The translations under genes and the position numbers were made by a program. From the NCBI GenBank assembly GCA_011364975.1, contig RDOE01000012.1, positions 1 through 59,390 of the forward strand: a stretch of DNA of 59,390 bases, in the 5' to 3' direction. The notes beneath the pieces were generated by a model that saw only the letters and a program-made list of their open reading frames with translations, searched no databases and was not told the DNA's origin. Shown piece by piece: positions 42,287-51,178 of the stretch (position 1 is the stretch's first letter; the number at the start of each line of letters is the position of its first letter). The stretch is from Promethearchaeota archaeon. GTDB lineage: Archaea > Asgardarchaeota > Lokiarchaeia > Sigyniarchaeales > SOKP01.

Positions 42287-45200
42287 TAATGCCATTAGAT
42301 AATACTGTTAAAAAAGCATTAGTTTTAGGTTCCGGAGGAATCCGTATTGGTCAAGCAGGAGAATTTGACTATTCAGGAAGTCAGGTATTAAAAGCTTTAA
42401 AAGAAGAAGGAATATATACCATTTTAATAAATCCGAATATTGCAACTATCCAAACGGACCCTGAATTATCTGATAGAGTCTATTTATTACCCGTGAATGT
42501 AAAATATGTCGAAGAAGTAATCAAAAAAGAAAAACCTGATGGCATTTTACTTGCTTTTGGTGGTCAAACTGCTTTAAATGTTGGAGTAGAGTTAAAAGAA
42601 CTAGGAATATTAGAAAAGTATAATCTCAGAGTTCTTGGTACCCCCATAGAAGCAATAGAGGCTACGGAGGATCGAGATTTATTTGTTCAAGCTATGAATA
42701 AGGCTAATGCAAAAGTTTGTCGTAGTAAGGCTGTTAATACTTACAAAGATGCAATTACCGTTGCTGAAAACTTTGGATTTCCATTAATGATTAGAGTCGC
42801 TTATACATTAGGTGGAAGAGGCTCAGGAATTGTTGATAATATGAAAGATTTTGAAAAGATGGCTAGAAAAGGATTAGCTCAATCACGAATAAATCAAATT
42901 TTAATTGAAGAATCGGTATGGGGATGGAAAGAAGTCGAATATGAAGTGGTCAGAGATGCTTTAGATAATTGTTTTATTAATTGTAACATGGAAAATTTTG
43001 ATCCCGTCGGTATTCATACAGGAGAAAGTATTGTTGTAGCACCAAGTCAAACCCTTACAAATCAAGAATACCATATGTTACGCTCTGCCTCAATCCGAGT
43101 AATAAGAAGTCTTGGAATAATCGGAGAGTGCAATATTCAATATGCTCTACATCCTTATTCAAAAGAATTTAGGGTAATCGAAGTAAATGCAAGACTCTCA
43201 CGCTCTTCAGCATTAGCCTCAAAAGCTACAGGCTATCCTTTAGCTTATATTGCAGCCAAACTAGCTATAGGATATAATTTACCAGAGCTTAAAAATAAAA
43301 TTACGGGGATCACAACAGCCTGTTTTGAACCAGCATTAGATTATTTAGTTCTTAAAATTCCAAGATGGGATTTAACAAAATTCCAGAAAGTGGATCGCCG
43401 AATAGGAAGTCAGATGAAATCGGTAGGCGAAGTGATGGCAATAGGAAGAACCTTTGAAGAAGTACTCCAAAAAGCAGTTAGGATGTTAGATATAGGGATG
43501 AAAGGATTAGTTACAAATGATTTAGCTCCGATTCAAGATATTAACGAATTGAAATATGAACTAAGAAATCCTACTGATCAACGCCTTTTCAGACTTGCTG
43601 AAGCGATAAAGAGAGAGATCTCTATTGATGAAATTTATAGGTTATCCAGAGTAGATAAATGGTTCTTATATAAATTAAAAAATATTGTGGATATTGAACG
43701 ACAGTTACAGGATATTAAATTATTAGAGACTGATGACAATGAAAAGAAATACTGGCTAATTCGAGCCAAGCGATTTGGGTTTTCTGATGGCCAATTAGCA
43801 AAGTTAATCGGAGTTAATACAATATTTATTCGACAGATGCGAAGAAGATTAGAGATTCAACCATATGTCAAACGCATTGATACATTAGCCGCAGAATGGC
43901 CTGCTATTACAAATTATCTTTACCTTACTTATAGTGCATCAGAACATGATATTGATTTTAATCAAGAAAATAAAAATGGATTGAAAAAAGTAATTGTCCT
44001 TGGGAGCGGAACTTATAGAATTGGGGCTTCAGTAGAATTTGATTGGGGGTCTGTAAATTGTTTATGGGGTTTGAAAAATCTAGGTGTAGACCAAGCAATA
44101 ATGATCAATTATAATCCTGAAACAGTTTCAACAGATTATGATATTTCGGATAAATTGTACTTCGAAGAGCTCTCAGGAGAAAGAGTGCTCGATATATGTG
44201 AACTTGAGAACGCTTTTGGGGTGGTAGTTTCTGCAGGAGGACAAATCGCTCAAAATCTTGCCTCAAAATTTGCAAAATATTCTGAATTTTTCCGTAAAAC
44301 TGGAATAAACATTTTGGGAACACATGGTAATAGGATTGATATGGCAGAGGATCGCGCAAAATTCAGTGCGTTGCTAGACCAACTCGAAATAAAGCAACCT
44401 CAATGGAAAATGTTAACTACTAATAAAGAGGCATTAGAATTTGCAAAAGAAGTAGAATATCCTGTATTGGTAAGACCATCTTATGTTTTAAGTGGGGTAG
44501 CTATGAGAGTATCATATGACGAATCAACACTTAAAGATACTCTTGATCTAGCTGCTACTATTTCGAAAGAGTATCCTGTAGTGATTACAAAATTTTTTAC
44601 GAATGCTCGTGAAGTGGAATGCGATGGTGTTTGTGACGGTGAGAATGTATTGATTGGAGCTATTGTTGAGCACATAGAGAATGCAGGAGTACATTCTGGT
44701 GATGCTAATATGGTAATACCTCCTCAAACGTTATCTAATGGAGTTATTGAAATAATTGAGAGTTATACCAAGAAGATTGCCTTAGCATTAAAGATCAAGG
44801 GTCCTTTTAATATACAGTACTTAGTGCAAGAGGAGGATGTATTTGTTATTGAGTGTAATTTACGTTCAAGTAGAAGTATGCCTTATGTTTCCAAAGCAAG
44901 AGGAATAAATTTGATGCGGCTCGCTGCCGAAATTATTATGGGAAAATTAATTCCTGAAAAACTATTGAATTTATCTTATGGTAATTATGTAGCAATTAAA
45001 ACTCCTATGTTTTCCTTTATGAGGCTTGATAAGGCAGATCCTATATTGGGAGTCGAGATGGCTTCAACAGGAGAGATTGGAGTCATTGGTGATAATTTTT
45101 CTGAAGCCCTTATAAAAGCTTTGGAAGCTGCTGAGCAAGAAATTCCTATTGAAGGGGGAAATATTCTGATTTCAGTAGGGGGAGAAGAATTGAAAGAAAG

Positions 45201-45600
45201 AATTATTCCTTTAGCAAAAAAGGTAAAGAATTTAGGATTTACTATTTTTGCAACTGAGGATACTAAAAAAACTTTTAATTATAATGGCATTGAAGCCGTA
45301 AAACTCTATAAAGTACATGAATCCGGTATGGAACCCAATATTATGAGTTGTTTACAAAATGGGCATATTGACATGGTTATTAATATCCCTATACCAACTA
45401 CAATTGAAGAAAAATTTAAAACGATTATGGAAGATGAATATCAAATTCGAAGAATGGCAGTAGACTTTAATATTCCAGTGATTACTAATCTACAGTTAGC
45501 AGAAGCTATAATCAATGCAATAGAATATATAAGATATAAGAATCCCTCAATTAAAGCTTTAAATGACTACCATAGAACATTAAAAACTACTTATTGGTAA
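42283..45600 (+). CDS. carB: Carbamoyl-phosphate synthase large subunit
   Basis: A 1105-residue protein with the two ATP-grasp halves of CarB, slightly longer than the ~1073 of E. coli. First half: LVLGSGGIRIGQAGEFDYSG, NPNIATIQTDP, HTGESIVVAPSQTL, EVNARLSRSSALASKATGYPLAY and IPRWDL-KF. Second half: VLGSGTYRIGASVEFDWG, NPETVSTDYD, RPSYVLSGVAM, HVENAGVHSGDA-type and ECNLRSSRSMPYVSK. A C-terminal MGS-like regulatory domain (from about 965) closes it. The wording of these motifs is closer to the eukaryotic CAD and related type than to E. coli CarB. ATG 42283 overlaps carA; ATG 42289 is the next choice. Confidence 0.95.
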   Translation: MIMPLDNTVKKALVLGSGGIRIGQAGEFDYSGSQVLKALKEEGIYTILINPNIATIQTDPELSDRVYLLPVNVKYVEEVIKKEKPDGILLAFGGQTALNVGVELKELGILEKYNLRVLGTPIEAIEATEDRDLFVQAMNKANAKVCRSKAVNTYKDAITVAENFGFPLMIRVAYTLGGRGSGIVDNMKDFEKMARKGLAQSRINQILIEESVWGWKEVEYEVVRDALDNCFINCNMENFDPVGIHTGESIVVAPSQTLTNQEYHMLRSASIRVIRSLGIIGECNIQYALHPYSKEFRVIEVNARLSRSSALASKATGYPLAYIAAKLAIGYNLPELKNKITGITTACFEPALDYLVLKIPRWDLTKFQKVDRRIGSQMKSVGEVMAIGRTFEEVLQKAVRMLDIGMKGLVTNDLAPIQDINELKYELRNPTDQRLFRLAEAIKREISIDEIYRLSRVDKWFLYKLKNIVDIERQLQDIKLLETDDNEKKYWLIRAKRFGFSDGQLAKLIGVNTIFIRQMRRRLEIQPYVKRIDTLAAEWPAITNYLYLTYSASEHDIDFNQENKNGLKKVIVLGSGTYRIGASVEFDWGSVNCLWGLKNLGVDQAIMINYNPETVSTDYDISDKLYFEELSGERVLDICELENAFGVVVSAGGQIAQNLASKFAKYSEFFRKTGINILGTHGNRIDMAEDRAKFSALLDQLEIKQPQWKMLTTNKEALEFAKEVEYPVLVRPSYVLSGVAMRVSYDESTLKDTLDLAATISKEYPVVITKFFTNAREVECDGVCDGENVLIGAIVEHIENAGVHSGDANMVIPPQTLSNGVIEIIESYTKKIALALKIKGPFNIQYLVQEEDVFVIECNLRSSRSMPYVSKARGINLMRLAAEIIMGKLIPEKLLNLSYGNYVAIKTPMFSFMRLDKADPILGVEMASTGEIGVIGDNFSEALIKALEAAEQEIPIEGGNILISVGGEELKERIIPLAKKVKNLGFTIFATEDTKKTFNYNGIEAVKLYKVHESGMEPNIMSCLQNGHIDMVINIPIPTTIEEKFKTIMEDEYQIRRMAVDFNIPVITNLQLAEAIINAIEYIRYKNPSIKALNDYHRTLKTTYW

Positions 45601-45626
45601 TTATTTTCCAATATCTAAAACTAAAA

Positions 45627-45639
45627 TAAAAAAAAAAAA
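45627..45639 (-). terminator. Terminator of the PAP2 gene
   Basis: A run of thirteen A on the plus strand, i.e. T13 on the minus strand, lies directly after the stop codon of the PAP2 gene. It sits between the convergent carB and PAP2 genes and would end the minus-strand transcript. Confidence 0.5.
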
Positions 45640-46626
45640 TTAGCTTTTTCGGTTAATTTTTACAAAAATCCATGGAACTAATCCTACAAGTATAAAGGAA
45701 AGTATTAAGTACTGTAAAAAGTCCATTATCTGAGATTCAGGAAATAAACGACTCAAACCTAAGTAAAGAATTAAGGTAATAACGAGTCCGATTACTACAT
45801 TTATAATTCTTTGCATATTAGTTAAATTTCTAGGCTCATACTTAATTTTCTCAGTTTCAAAGACATATCCTAATGCTAAACCCATCATTGCACCAGTAAT
45901 CATTCCATAATCAACAGTTGAAGTTGGAAATATTAAGATCAGAATAACAAAAAGAGCTATTGGAATTATTACAGATAACACTATTTTAACAATCCAAGAA
46001 AGGCTAGCTACTTTTGGAGATATCTTTGGTTCTAATAGTATAAAAAAGATTAACCATAAGAATCCAAATGTTAATCCTCCCCAAACATCTTGTACATCAT
46101 GCACTCCGATAATTACTCTTGAACTTGCGATAACATACACTAGGATAGTGAAAATCCAGAATAAGATTTTATTTTTTTTCTGGTATGCTTCATAAGCTAA
46201 GTAGCCCCAAGTCGCAACAGCTTGTTGAGAATGTCCTGAGGGAAAACCAAATCCCTCCTCAACTGGTTCACTATCACGTATATTAGTATAGGGTCTAGGA
46301 TCTTGAAAAATGTCTTTTATAACCGAATTTATTAAATATGATCCAAATAACGAAAACGCTAAGTTTTTCCCGAGTTTCTTATCATACGTATACCAAACTA
46401 CAACAATTAGTAAAATGTATATAAGTGTGTCTCCTAATTCGGAAATCAATGAAAAAATTGTATAGGTTATACTACTATCATAAAAGAATTCATTAAACCA
46501 AATATTTAACCCCGAAAGTAATAATACCAGTCCAACTATAAACGTTATCGCCGCAAGAATTAAAATCTTAAGAATCAGATTTATATCTACTTGAGTTTCT
46601 TCATTCATTTTTGTTTCTTCGTTCAT
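45640..46626 (-). CDS. PAP2-superfamily membrane phosphatase
   Basis: A 328-residue membrane protein with about eight helices. The three PAP2 phosphatase motifs are present: KDIFQDPRP (KxxxxxxRP), PSGHSQQAV (PSGH) and SRVIIGVHDVQD (SRxxxGxHxxxD). The active site should face outward and remove phosphate from lipid phosphates or polyprenyl pyrophosphate. The start is a small duplication, MNEETKMNEETQ, so ATG 46626 or ATG 46608 could be used. The C-terminal 100 residues form three more helices outside the core. It is one of three phosphate-related genes in this region, with PhoU and alkaline phosphatase. Confidence 0.88.
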   Translation of the reverse strand: MNEETKMNEETQVDINLILKILILAAITFIVGLVLLLSGLNIWFNEFFYDSSITYTIFSLISELGDTLIYILLIVVVWYTYDKKLGKNLAFSLFGSYLINSVIKDIFQDPRPYTNIRDSEPVEEGFGFPSGHSQQAVATWGYLAYEAYQKKNKILFWIFTILVYVIASSRVIIGVHDVQDVWGGLTFGFLWLIFFILLEPKISPKVASLSWIVKIVLSVIIPIALFVILILIFPTSTVDYGMITGAMMGLALGYVFETEKIKYEPRNLTNMQRIINVVIGLVITLILYLGLSRLFPESQIMDFLQYLILSFILVGLVPWIFVKINRKS

Positions 46627-46703
46627 TTTTCACACATTTTTAAAATATGTTTACAACTTTTTTAGTTGTATATTCAAATATGGATCATGTTATATTTATA
46701 GCT

Positions 46704-46787
46704 TTACACTAATCCTACAAGTACACCTACTAAAATTACTAGTACTACTACTAGGTTTACTAGCACAAATTGAGTTTGCTTAACCAT
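46704..46787 (-). CDS. Possible 27-residue membrane peptide
   Basis: An ATG at 46787 opens a 27-codon frame ending at TAA 46704. The product starts MVKQTQF and continues as an uninterrupted hydrophobic stretch of V, L, I and G (one N), long enough to cross the membrane once, with the positive end inside. No ribosome site is visible; the short AT-rich upstream part could allow leaderless expression. The DNA is rich in CTA/GTA units, so a low-complexity repeat that happens to be open is the main alternative. It lies in the 275-base gap between the PAP2 gene and the Lrp-like gene. Confidence 0.3.
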   Translation of the reverse strand: MVKQTQFVLVNLVVVLVILVGVLVGLV

Positions 46788-46901
46788 AACTGTTTTATTA
46801 ATAGAAAGTTTGAAAAAGTTTAAATCACTACTAAAAAGAATAGTTTAAAACAGCATTTTTGGTGTTGATTAATTTACTACCGTGGATATATCTTAATTCG
46901 C

Positions 46902-47153
46902 TTGAAAATTATCGGGACTCAGTGGAAAATAGTTGAAAAGCTGAAAAAATTTCATCCTGAAGGAGACCAAGATTGGAAAATTACCTATACCTCTCCTACC
47001 TACGGTGGTTGGGATTTAATTATTGAATGTGCCTTTAATAATCTCGAAGACTTGGATAAAATTGTTTCATTTTGTAGATTCGATAATGAATTAAAGGATT
47101 GGATTGAAGCTACAACCACGTTAATAAGTATAAGAAAGAATTATAATCTTTAG
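46902..47153 (+). CDS. Small Lrp/AsnC effector-domain-like protein
   Basis: An 83-residue protein starting at TTG 46902. It has the layout of a stand-alone Lrp/AsnC ligand-binding (RAM) domain, without the DNA-binding part: a strand-helix start, then TYGGWDLIIECAFNNLEDLDKIVSF, matching the typical G-x-x-D-hydrophobic strand followed by a short helix, and a last strand ATTTLISIRK. Such domains bind amino acids and form dimers or octamers. The final TAG overlaps the end of the convergent phoU gene by four bases. Identification is from pattern only. Confidence 0.6.
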   Translation: MKIIGTQWKIVEKLKKFHPEGDQDWKITYTSPTYGGWDLIIECAFNNLEDLDKIVSFCRFDNELKDWIEATTTLISIRKNYNL

Positions 47154-48151
47154 ATTAGATTATTGATTATTATTTCTGAAATATCAGAAGAATATTCACC
47201 TGTTCTTCTAATACTCTCTGTTATAAAATCAATTTCAACTATATTTTCAGACTCAGGTGTTTTTTTAATTGAATTACAAAGAATCATCAATTGATTCACA
47301 GATTCAATATTTTCATTAGCTAATAAGGAATCTTTTTTTAACCAAGCATCCAAACTCATATTCAGCATATCTAACGAAAATCTACTTGCTTTAGTAATAC
47401 TTTCATATATATCTTTATCAATTTTCTCGTAATTTATATCACATACATTTTTAGCAATTTTAACGGCGTGATCTCCGATCCTTTCAAGAAATTTGCTAAT
47501 TAATTGAAAATTACTTGCATCCTCTAATGTTATATTTAATTTTTGGCACAATATAATGTCTCTTAATACAATATGAGATTGGCGTTCTACCAACCAATTA
47601 AGTTTATCAACCTGATCATCCCTTTCAATAACTTTTTGAGCTAAATCTACATTCCCTGTTTCTAAGGCTTTAACAGCTTCTTCATGCATATCTTGAACAA
47701 GAATGTACATCCGCTTAATGGTTTTTTCAAAAGGCATTTCCTTGGGATTTAGTAAATCCTTTATTAGGATATAATTATTAGTCTCTTCAATTATTTCTGA
47801 GCCAATAGTAATATTAATAAAACTTTCTATCGTTTCTCTAATAATTGGTTTAATTTTATTACCTGAAACAGTTATTTTAATCACCTTGTATCCCATAATG
47901 TATGCTCCGACTAATAATCTAAATAAATAATTAGGATCTTTTATCTCATCGACATCAAAATGCTTTTCTTTTTCGTATTGTTCAGAATCTATATATGGAG
48001 TTATGAGTAAGTTACCATCAGGTTGGGAAAGAATTCCTACAGTATCTTGTTTTTCAATTCCATGTTTTTCAACCCATTCTTTAGGAAGACTGATAATATA
48101 TGAAGATCCTCCTGTTTTTTGTACTTTTCTTGTTTCTATATTAAATGACAT
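47150..48151 (-). CDS. Phosphate uptake regulator PhoU with AbrB-like N-terminal domain
   Basis: A 333-residue archaeal PhoU-type protein. Residues 1-50 form a SpoVT/AbrB-like DNA-binding domain (RKVQKTGGSSYIISLPKEWVEKHGI). Two PhoU helical bundles follow; ERDDQVDKLNWLVERQ and FLERIGDHAVKIAKNV are the paired metal-site motifs of the family. PhoU-type proteins sense phosphate status and control uptake; the DNA-binding head suggests this one acts as a repressor. AGAGGA precedes ATG 48151, and a TATA box is 40-55 bases upstream. No pst transporter is in the window, but the alkaline phosphatase follows upstream on the same strand. Confidence 0.9.
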   Translation of the reverse strand: MSFNIETRKVQKTGGSSYIISLPKEWVEKHGIEKQDTVGILSQPDGNLLITPYIDSEQYEKEKHFDVDEIKDPNYLFRLLVGAYIMGYKVIKITVSGNKIKPIIRETIESFINITIGSEIIEETNNYILIKDLLNPKEMPFEKTIKRMYILVQDMHEEAVKALETGNVDLAQKVIERDDQVDKLNWLVERQSHIVLRDIILCQKLNITLEDASNFQLISKFLERIGDHAVKIAKNVCDINYEKIDKDIYESITKASRFSLDMLNMSLDAWLKKDSLLANENIESVNQLMILCNSIKKTPESENIVEIDFITESIRRTGEYSSDISEIIINNLI

Positions 48152-48188
48152 TTTTTGATTCCTCTAATCTTAAGGATATATGATTTAC

Positions 48189-48207
48189 TTTTAATATATA
48201 ATATAAA
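48189..48207 (-). promoter_or_regulatory. Likely TATA box of the PhoU-like gene
   Basis: On the minus strand TTTATATTATATATTAAAA spans 48189-48207, about 40-55 bases before ATG 48151. The remaining ~130 bases of the gap to the alkaline phosphatase gene are AT-rich with several TATA-like words, and I see no other feature there. Confidence 0.35.
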
Positions 48208-48341
48208 GAGAACTATAAGATAAATATTATATATAGTGCGTCTATAAAATATATAGATATCTCTTATAACCAAATAATTGATATCTCAAAGCCTCTAAAA
48301 AATAATTTAAGAACCAATTAATTATATATTTTTTTATGTAA

Positions 48342-49658
48342 TTAATTGGATGGTTTAATACCCTTTATGGATTTCTTTTTAACTATGATTATAACAGAAA
48401 AGACAACAATCCCAATAATACCAATTTGGTATCCTGAGATTGGATTATTGGATGAATTAGTGTTCTTATTATTATAGTAAAAGAAAGAATGCATAATATC
48501 AAAGATTTTAGTATTATCTATTAAAGAATTATTTTCTAATTGGCTTGATATCGGATTAAATATAAATACTGGAACATCTGCAGCTGTATGAGATGTGGTT
48601 GACCATGAAACACTAATATTATTAGCTCGTTCGATTCTAAGCATTTTTTTCTGTTCATAAGAGTCAAAAACAGATGGTAAAGTATCATCTAAGGTATTAT
48701 CAAAAATTTTTAATCCACCAGTTTCGTGATCTGCGGTAACTATTAGTAATGTATTATCACTTTGAATACTATAATTAATTGCATAATCTATGGCTGAATT
48801 GAATTCGATTGTTTCTAATGCAACATCTACTTTATTATTAGCATGGGCTGCATGGTCTATCTTCCCTCCTTCTATCATTAAGAAAAAACCATTTGGGTTT
48901 TTAGATAATTGTTCTATCGCTTTTTTCGTCATATTATAAAGAGATGGAGTTAATAATGGATCTCTGCTTATTTCATAAGGCAGATGATCTCCTGCAAATA
49001 ACCCGATTATTTTGGTTGAATTGCTTTCCATTAAAGCTGTATTATTTTGAATATAAGCATATCCGTTCAATTCTAAATCGCCTATTTGCGTAGAATTAAA
49101 ATATGATTTTCCCCCTCCTAATATAATATCAACTGATGATTTTTCAACAATTTGCGTAACAATTTCAGAAGTTGAAGATCGTGAAGGAACATGTGTCATG
49201 AATGCTGCAGGTGTTGCGTGAGTTATTGATGTAGTAGTTACAATACCGGTGGCTTTACCTAAATTTTGGGCAATTTCCAGAATAGTTTCTAAAATTACAA
49301 AATTTGGCAAAACTGATAACATACCATTATTTGTTTTACTTCCCGTTGCCATAGCTGTTGCTGCAGCTGCAGAATCAGTCACCAAATTATCCTCACTAAA
49401 TGTTGTAACATTGCTTTTATACTGTAAAGCTTCCATGCAAAATGAATTAATCTTTCCATTTTCCACTAAACCTGCAAGTTTGATATGTTCGTAGCCCATC
49501 CCATCTCCAATCATCAGAATAATACTTAGATTTGGACTAGTACTGTGCAAGTAAAAACTGCTCCAGTTATCAAACTTTTTACATATATTAAAACTAATCA
49601 ATGAAAAAGATAAAATGCAGATTACAAAAATTCCATAAAATTGATTCTTTGTTCTCAT
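48342..49658 (-). CDS. Alkaline phosphatase, membrane anchored and exported
   Basis: A 438-residue protein of the PhoA family. An N-terminal hydrophobic segment (FYGIFVICILSFSLISFNI) acts as signal or anchor and a C-terminal helix (IGIIGIVVFSVIIIV) followed by lysines as second anchor, so the enzyme domain should be outside the cell. Active-site motifs: ILMIGDGMG (47-55), nucleophile S96 in VTDSAAAATAMATG, GGKIDHAAHANN, ADHETGG and SHTAADVPVFIF. It frees phosphate from organic esters. It is upstream of phoU on the same strand, and phosphate starvation control is likely. Confidence 0.93.
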   Translation of the reverse strand: MRTKNQFYGIFVICILSFSLISFNICKKFDNWSSFYLHSTSPNLSIILMIGDGMGYEHIKLAGLVENGKINSFCMEALQYKSNVTTFSEDNLVTDSAAAATAMATGSKTNNGMLSVLPNFVILETILEIAQNLGKATGIVTTTSITHATPAAFMTHVPSRSSTSEIVTQIVEKSSVDIILGGGKSYFNSTQIGDLELNGYAYIQNNTALMESNSTKIIGLFAGDHLPYEISRDPLLTPSLYNMTKKAIEQLSKNPNGFFLMIEGGKIDHAAHANNKVDVALETIEFNSAIDYAINYSIQSDNTLLIVTADHETGGLKIFDNTLDDTLPSVFDSYEQKKMLRIERANNISVSWSTTSHTAADVPVFIFNPISSQLENNSLIDNTKIFDIMHSFFYYNNKNTNSSNNPISGYQIGIIGIVVFSVIIIVKKKSIKGIKPSN

Positions 49659-49807
49659 TTTAAATCAAAATGATGTTATCTTTGAATAGTAAAAACAAAT
49701 TTATATTTCTAAGTACATGAAATTAAGTGTTAGTAGAATAAAGTGTAAAATATTTATGGTTACAAACCTTTTATTTGTCGATTTAAATAAGATTATACTT
49801 CCTTCTC

Positions 49808-50824
49808 ATGAACATTTTAAAGTATATTACAAGGCGATTAATTGCTTCGGTACCAGTTTTGTTTGGGGTTCTGACCATTACATTTCTTCTTTCTAGATTA
49901 ATGCCGGGGGATCCTGTATTGGCAGTTCTACCAGATCGATTCGACCCTGAAGATTATATTCGCGCATATAGAGAACTTGGTTTACATTTACCAATAGTTA
50001 ACCAATATTTTATTTACATTGGTCGATTATTTATGGGAGATTGGGGAGTTTCACATGTCCTAACTCAAGGTCAACCTGTATGGGATGTAATAATGGAGAG
50101 GTTTCCAAGAACTTTTGATATAGCTGTTGCGGCTATCGTTATAGCGGCTTTTGTAGGCTTAAAAACAGGTGTAATTTCAGCCACTAATCGTAATAAATGG
50201 AAAGATACTGTTGTTCGGGGATTAACACTTATTGGAGTTTCTATACCTGTATTTTGGCTTGGATTAATATTACAATTCTTTTTATCATATAGGCTTCGAC
50301 TTTTCCCTACTGCGAACTACAAAACTCCTGGAATTGGTAATCCTCCAATAATTACATATAATCGAATCATTGATTCATTATTATCGGGTCAAACTTATCT
50401 AATAACTGATTACTTACACCACTTAATATTGCCTGTTTTTTGCTTATCATTCATTACATTAGCTTCGATTACAAGACAAACCCGTTCTAGCATGCTAGAA
50501 GTATTAGAGCAGGATTATATTCGGACTGCTCGAGCAAAAGGATGCAAAGAGCGAGACGTCATAAACATTCATGCTCGTAAAAATGCTATGATTCCTTCAA
50601 TAACAGTGATTGGTTTAAATTTTGGAGGGCTTTTATCAGGAGCAGTACTCACAGAAACAACATTTAATTTACATGGGTTGGGAGAGGCTCTAATTAGCGC
50701 GATTCAATTCACAGATTATTGGTTATTAAATGCAGTAGTGTTTATATCAACCTTAACATTCATATTGATTAATCTTTCAGTAGATTTAATTTACGGAATG
50801 CTCGATCCAAGGATAAGATACTAA
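49808..50824 (+). CDS. Peptide/nickel-type ABC transporter permease (DppB-like), without partner genes
   Basis: A 338-residue inner-membrane permease with six helices. It has the OppB/DppB pattern: ITRRLIASVPVLFGVLTITFLLSRLMPGDP at the N-terminus, and the ATPase-contact loop YIRTARAKGCKERDVINIHARKNAMIPSI (EAA-type). It ends in LIYGMLDPRIRY as in the family. Normally dppC, dppD, dppF and a binding protein follow; here the next gene is a small zinc-ribbon protein, so the permease is an orphan in this window. It may pair with subunits elsewhere or be the remainder of a broken operon. Confidence 0.9.
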   Translation: MNILKYITRRLIASVPVLFGVLTITFLLSRLMPGDPVLAVLPDRFDPEDYIRAYRELGLHLPIVNQYFIYIGRLFMGDWGVSHVLTQGQPVWDVIMERFPRTFDIAVAAIVIAAFVGLKTGVISATNRNKWKDTVVRGLTLIGVSIPVFWLGLILQFFLSYRLRLFPTANYKTPGIGNPPIITYNRIIDSLLSGQTYLITDYLHHLILPVFCLSFITLASITRQTRSSMLEVLEQDYIRTARAKGCKERDVINIHARKNAMIPSITVIGLNFGGLLSGAVLTETTFNLHGLGEALISAIQFTDYWLLNAVVFISTLTFILINLSVDLIYGMLDPRIRY

Positions 50825-50964
50825 CTATCTTTAATTTCTTTTTGATTATATTGATCAAGAAAATAGAAATTTCATCTTATTGTTTAAACTAATTAAAGAT
50901 ATGTTTATATAATAAAAATGTAACTTTCTTCTTATACTTCTTAACTCTTTTAAATCCACTTATA

Positions 50965-51159
50965 ATGAAAAATCGTACTATTAAATGCCCTAGATGCAAT
51001 CGTACAGATGTTATTGATTATGGCGAAATTATAGAGTGTACTAATTGCAACTTAGAGTTTCATAAAAAAGATGTGCTAAATCTTAATCAGGATGAGATTT
51101 TAGCGATCTCTGAAAAAATGGCATTTATGAAAAGTATAAAAAATAATCAAACAAAATAA
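50965..51159 (+). CDS. Small zinc-ribbon protein
   Basis: A 64-residue protein: one zinc ribbon with CPRC (8-11) and CTNC (25-28), followed by a charged helix of about 30 residues. Similar small ribbons in archaea are linked to transcription or translation, but nothing identifies a partner here. It ends 20 bases from the convergent NAD synthetase gene. Confidence 0.65.
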   Translation: MKNRTIKCPRCNRTDVIDYGEIIECTNCNLEFHKKDVLNLNQDEILAISEKMAFMKSIKNNQTK

Positions 51160-51178
51160 GATATTTAAGATTGTCTAA

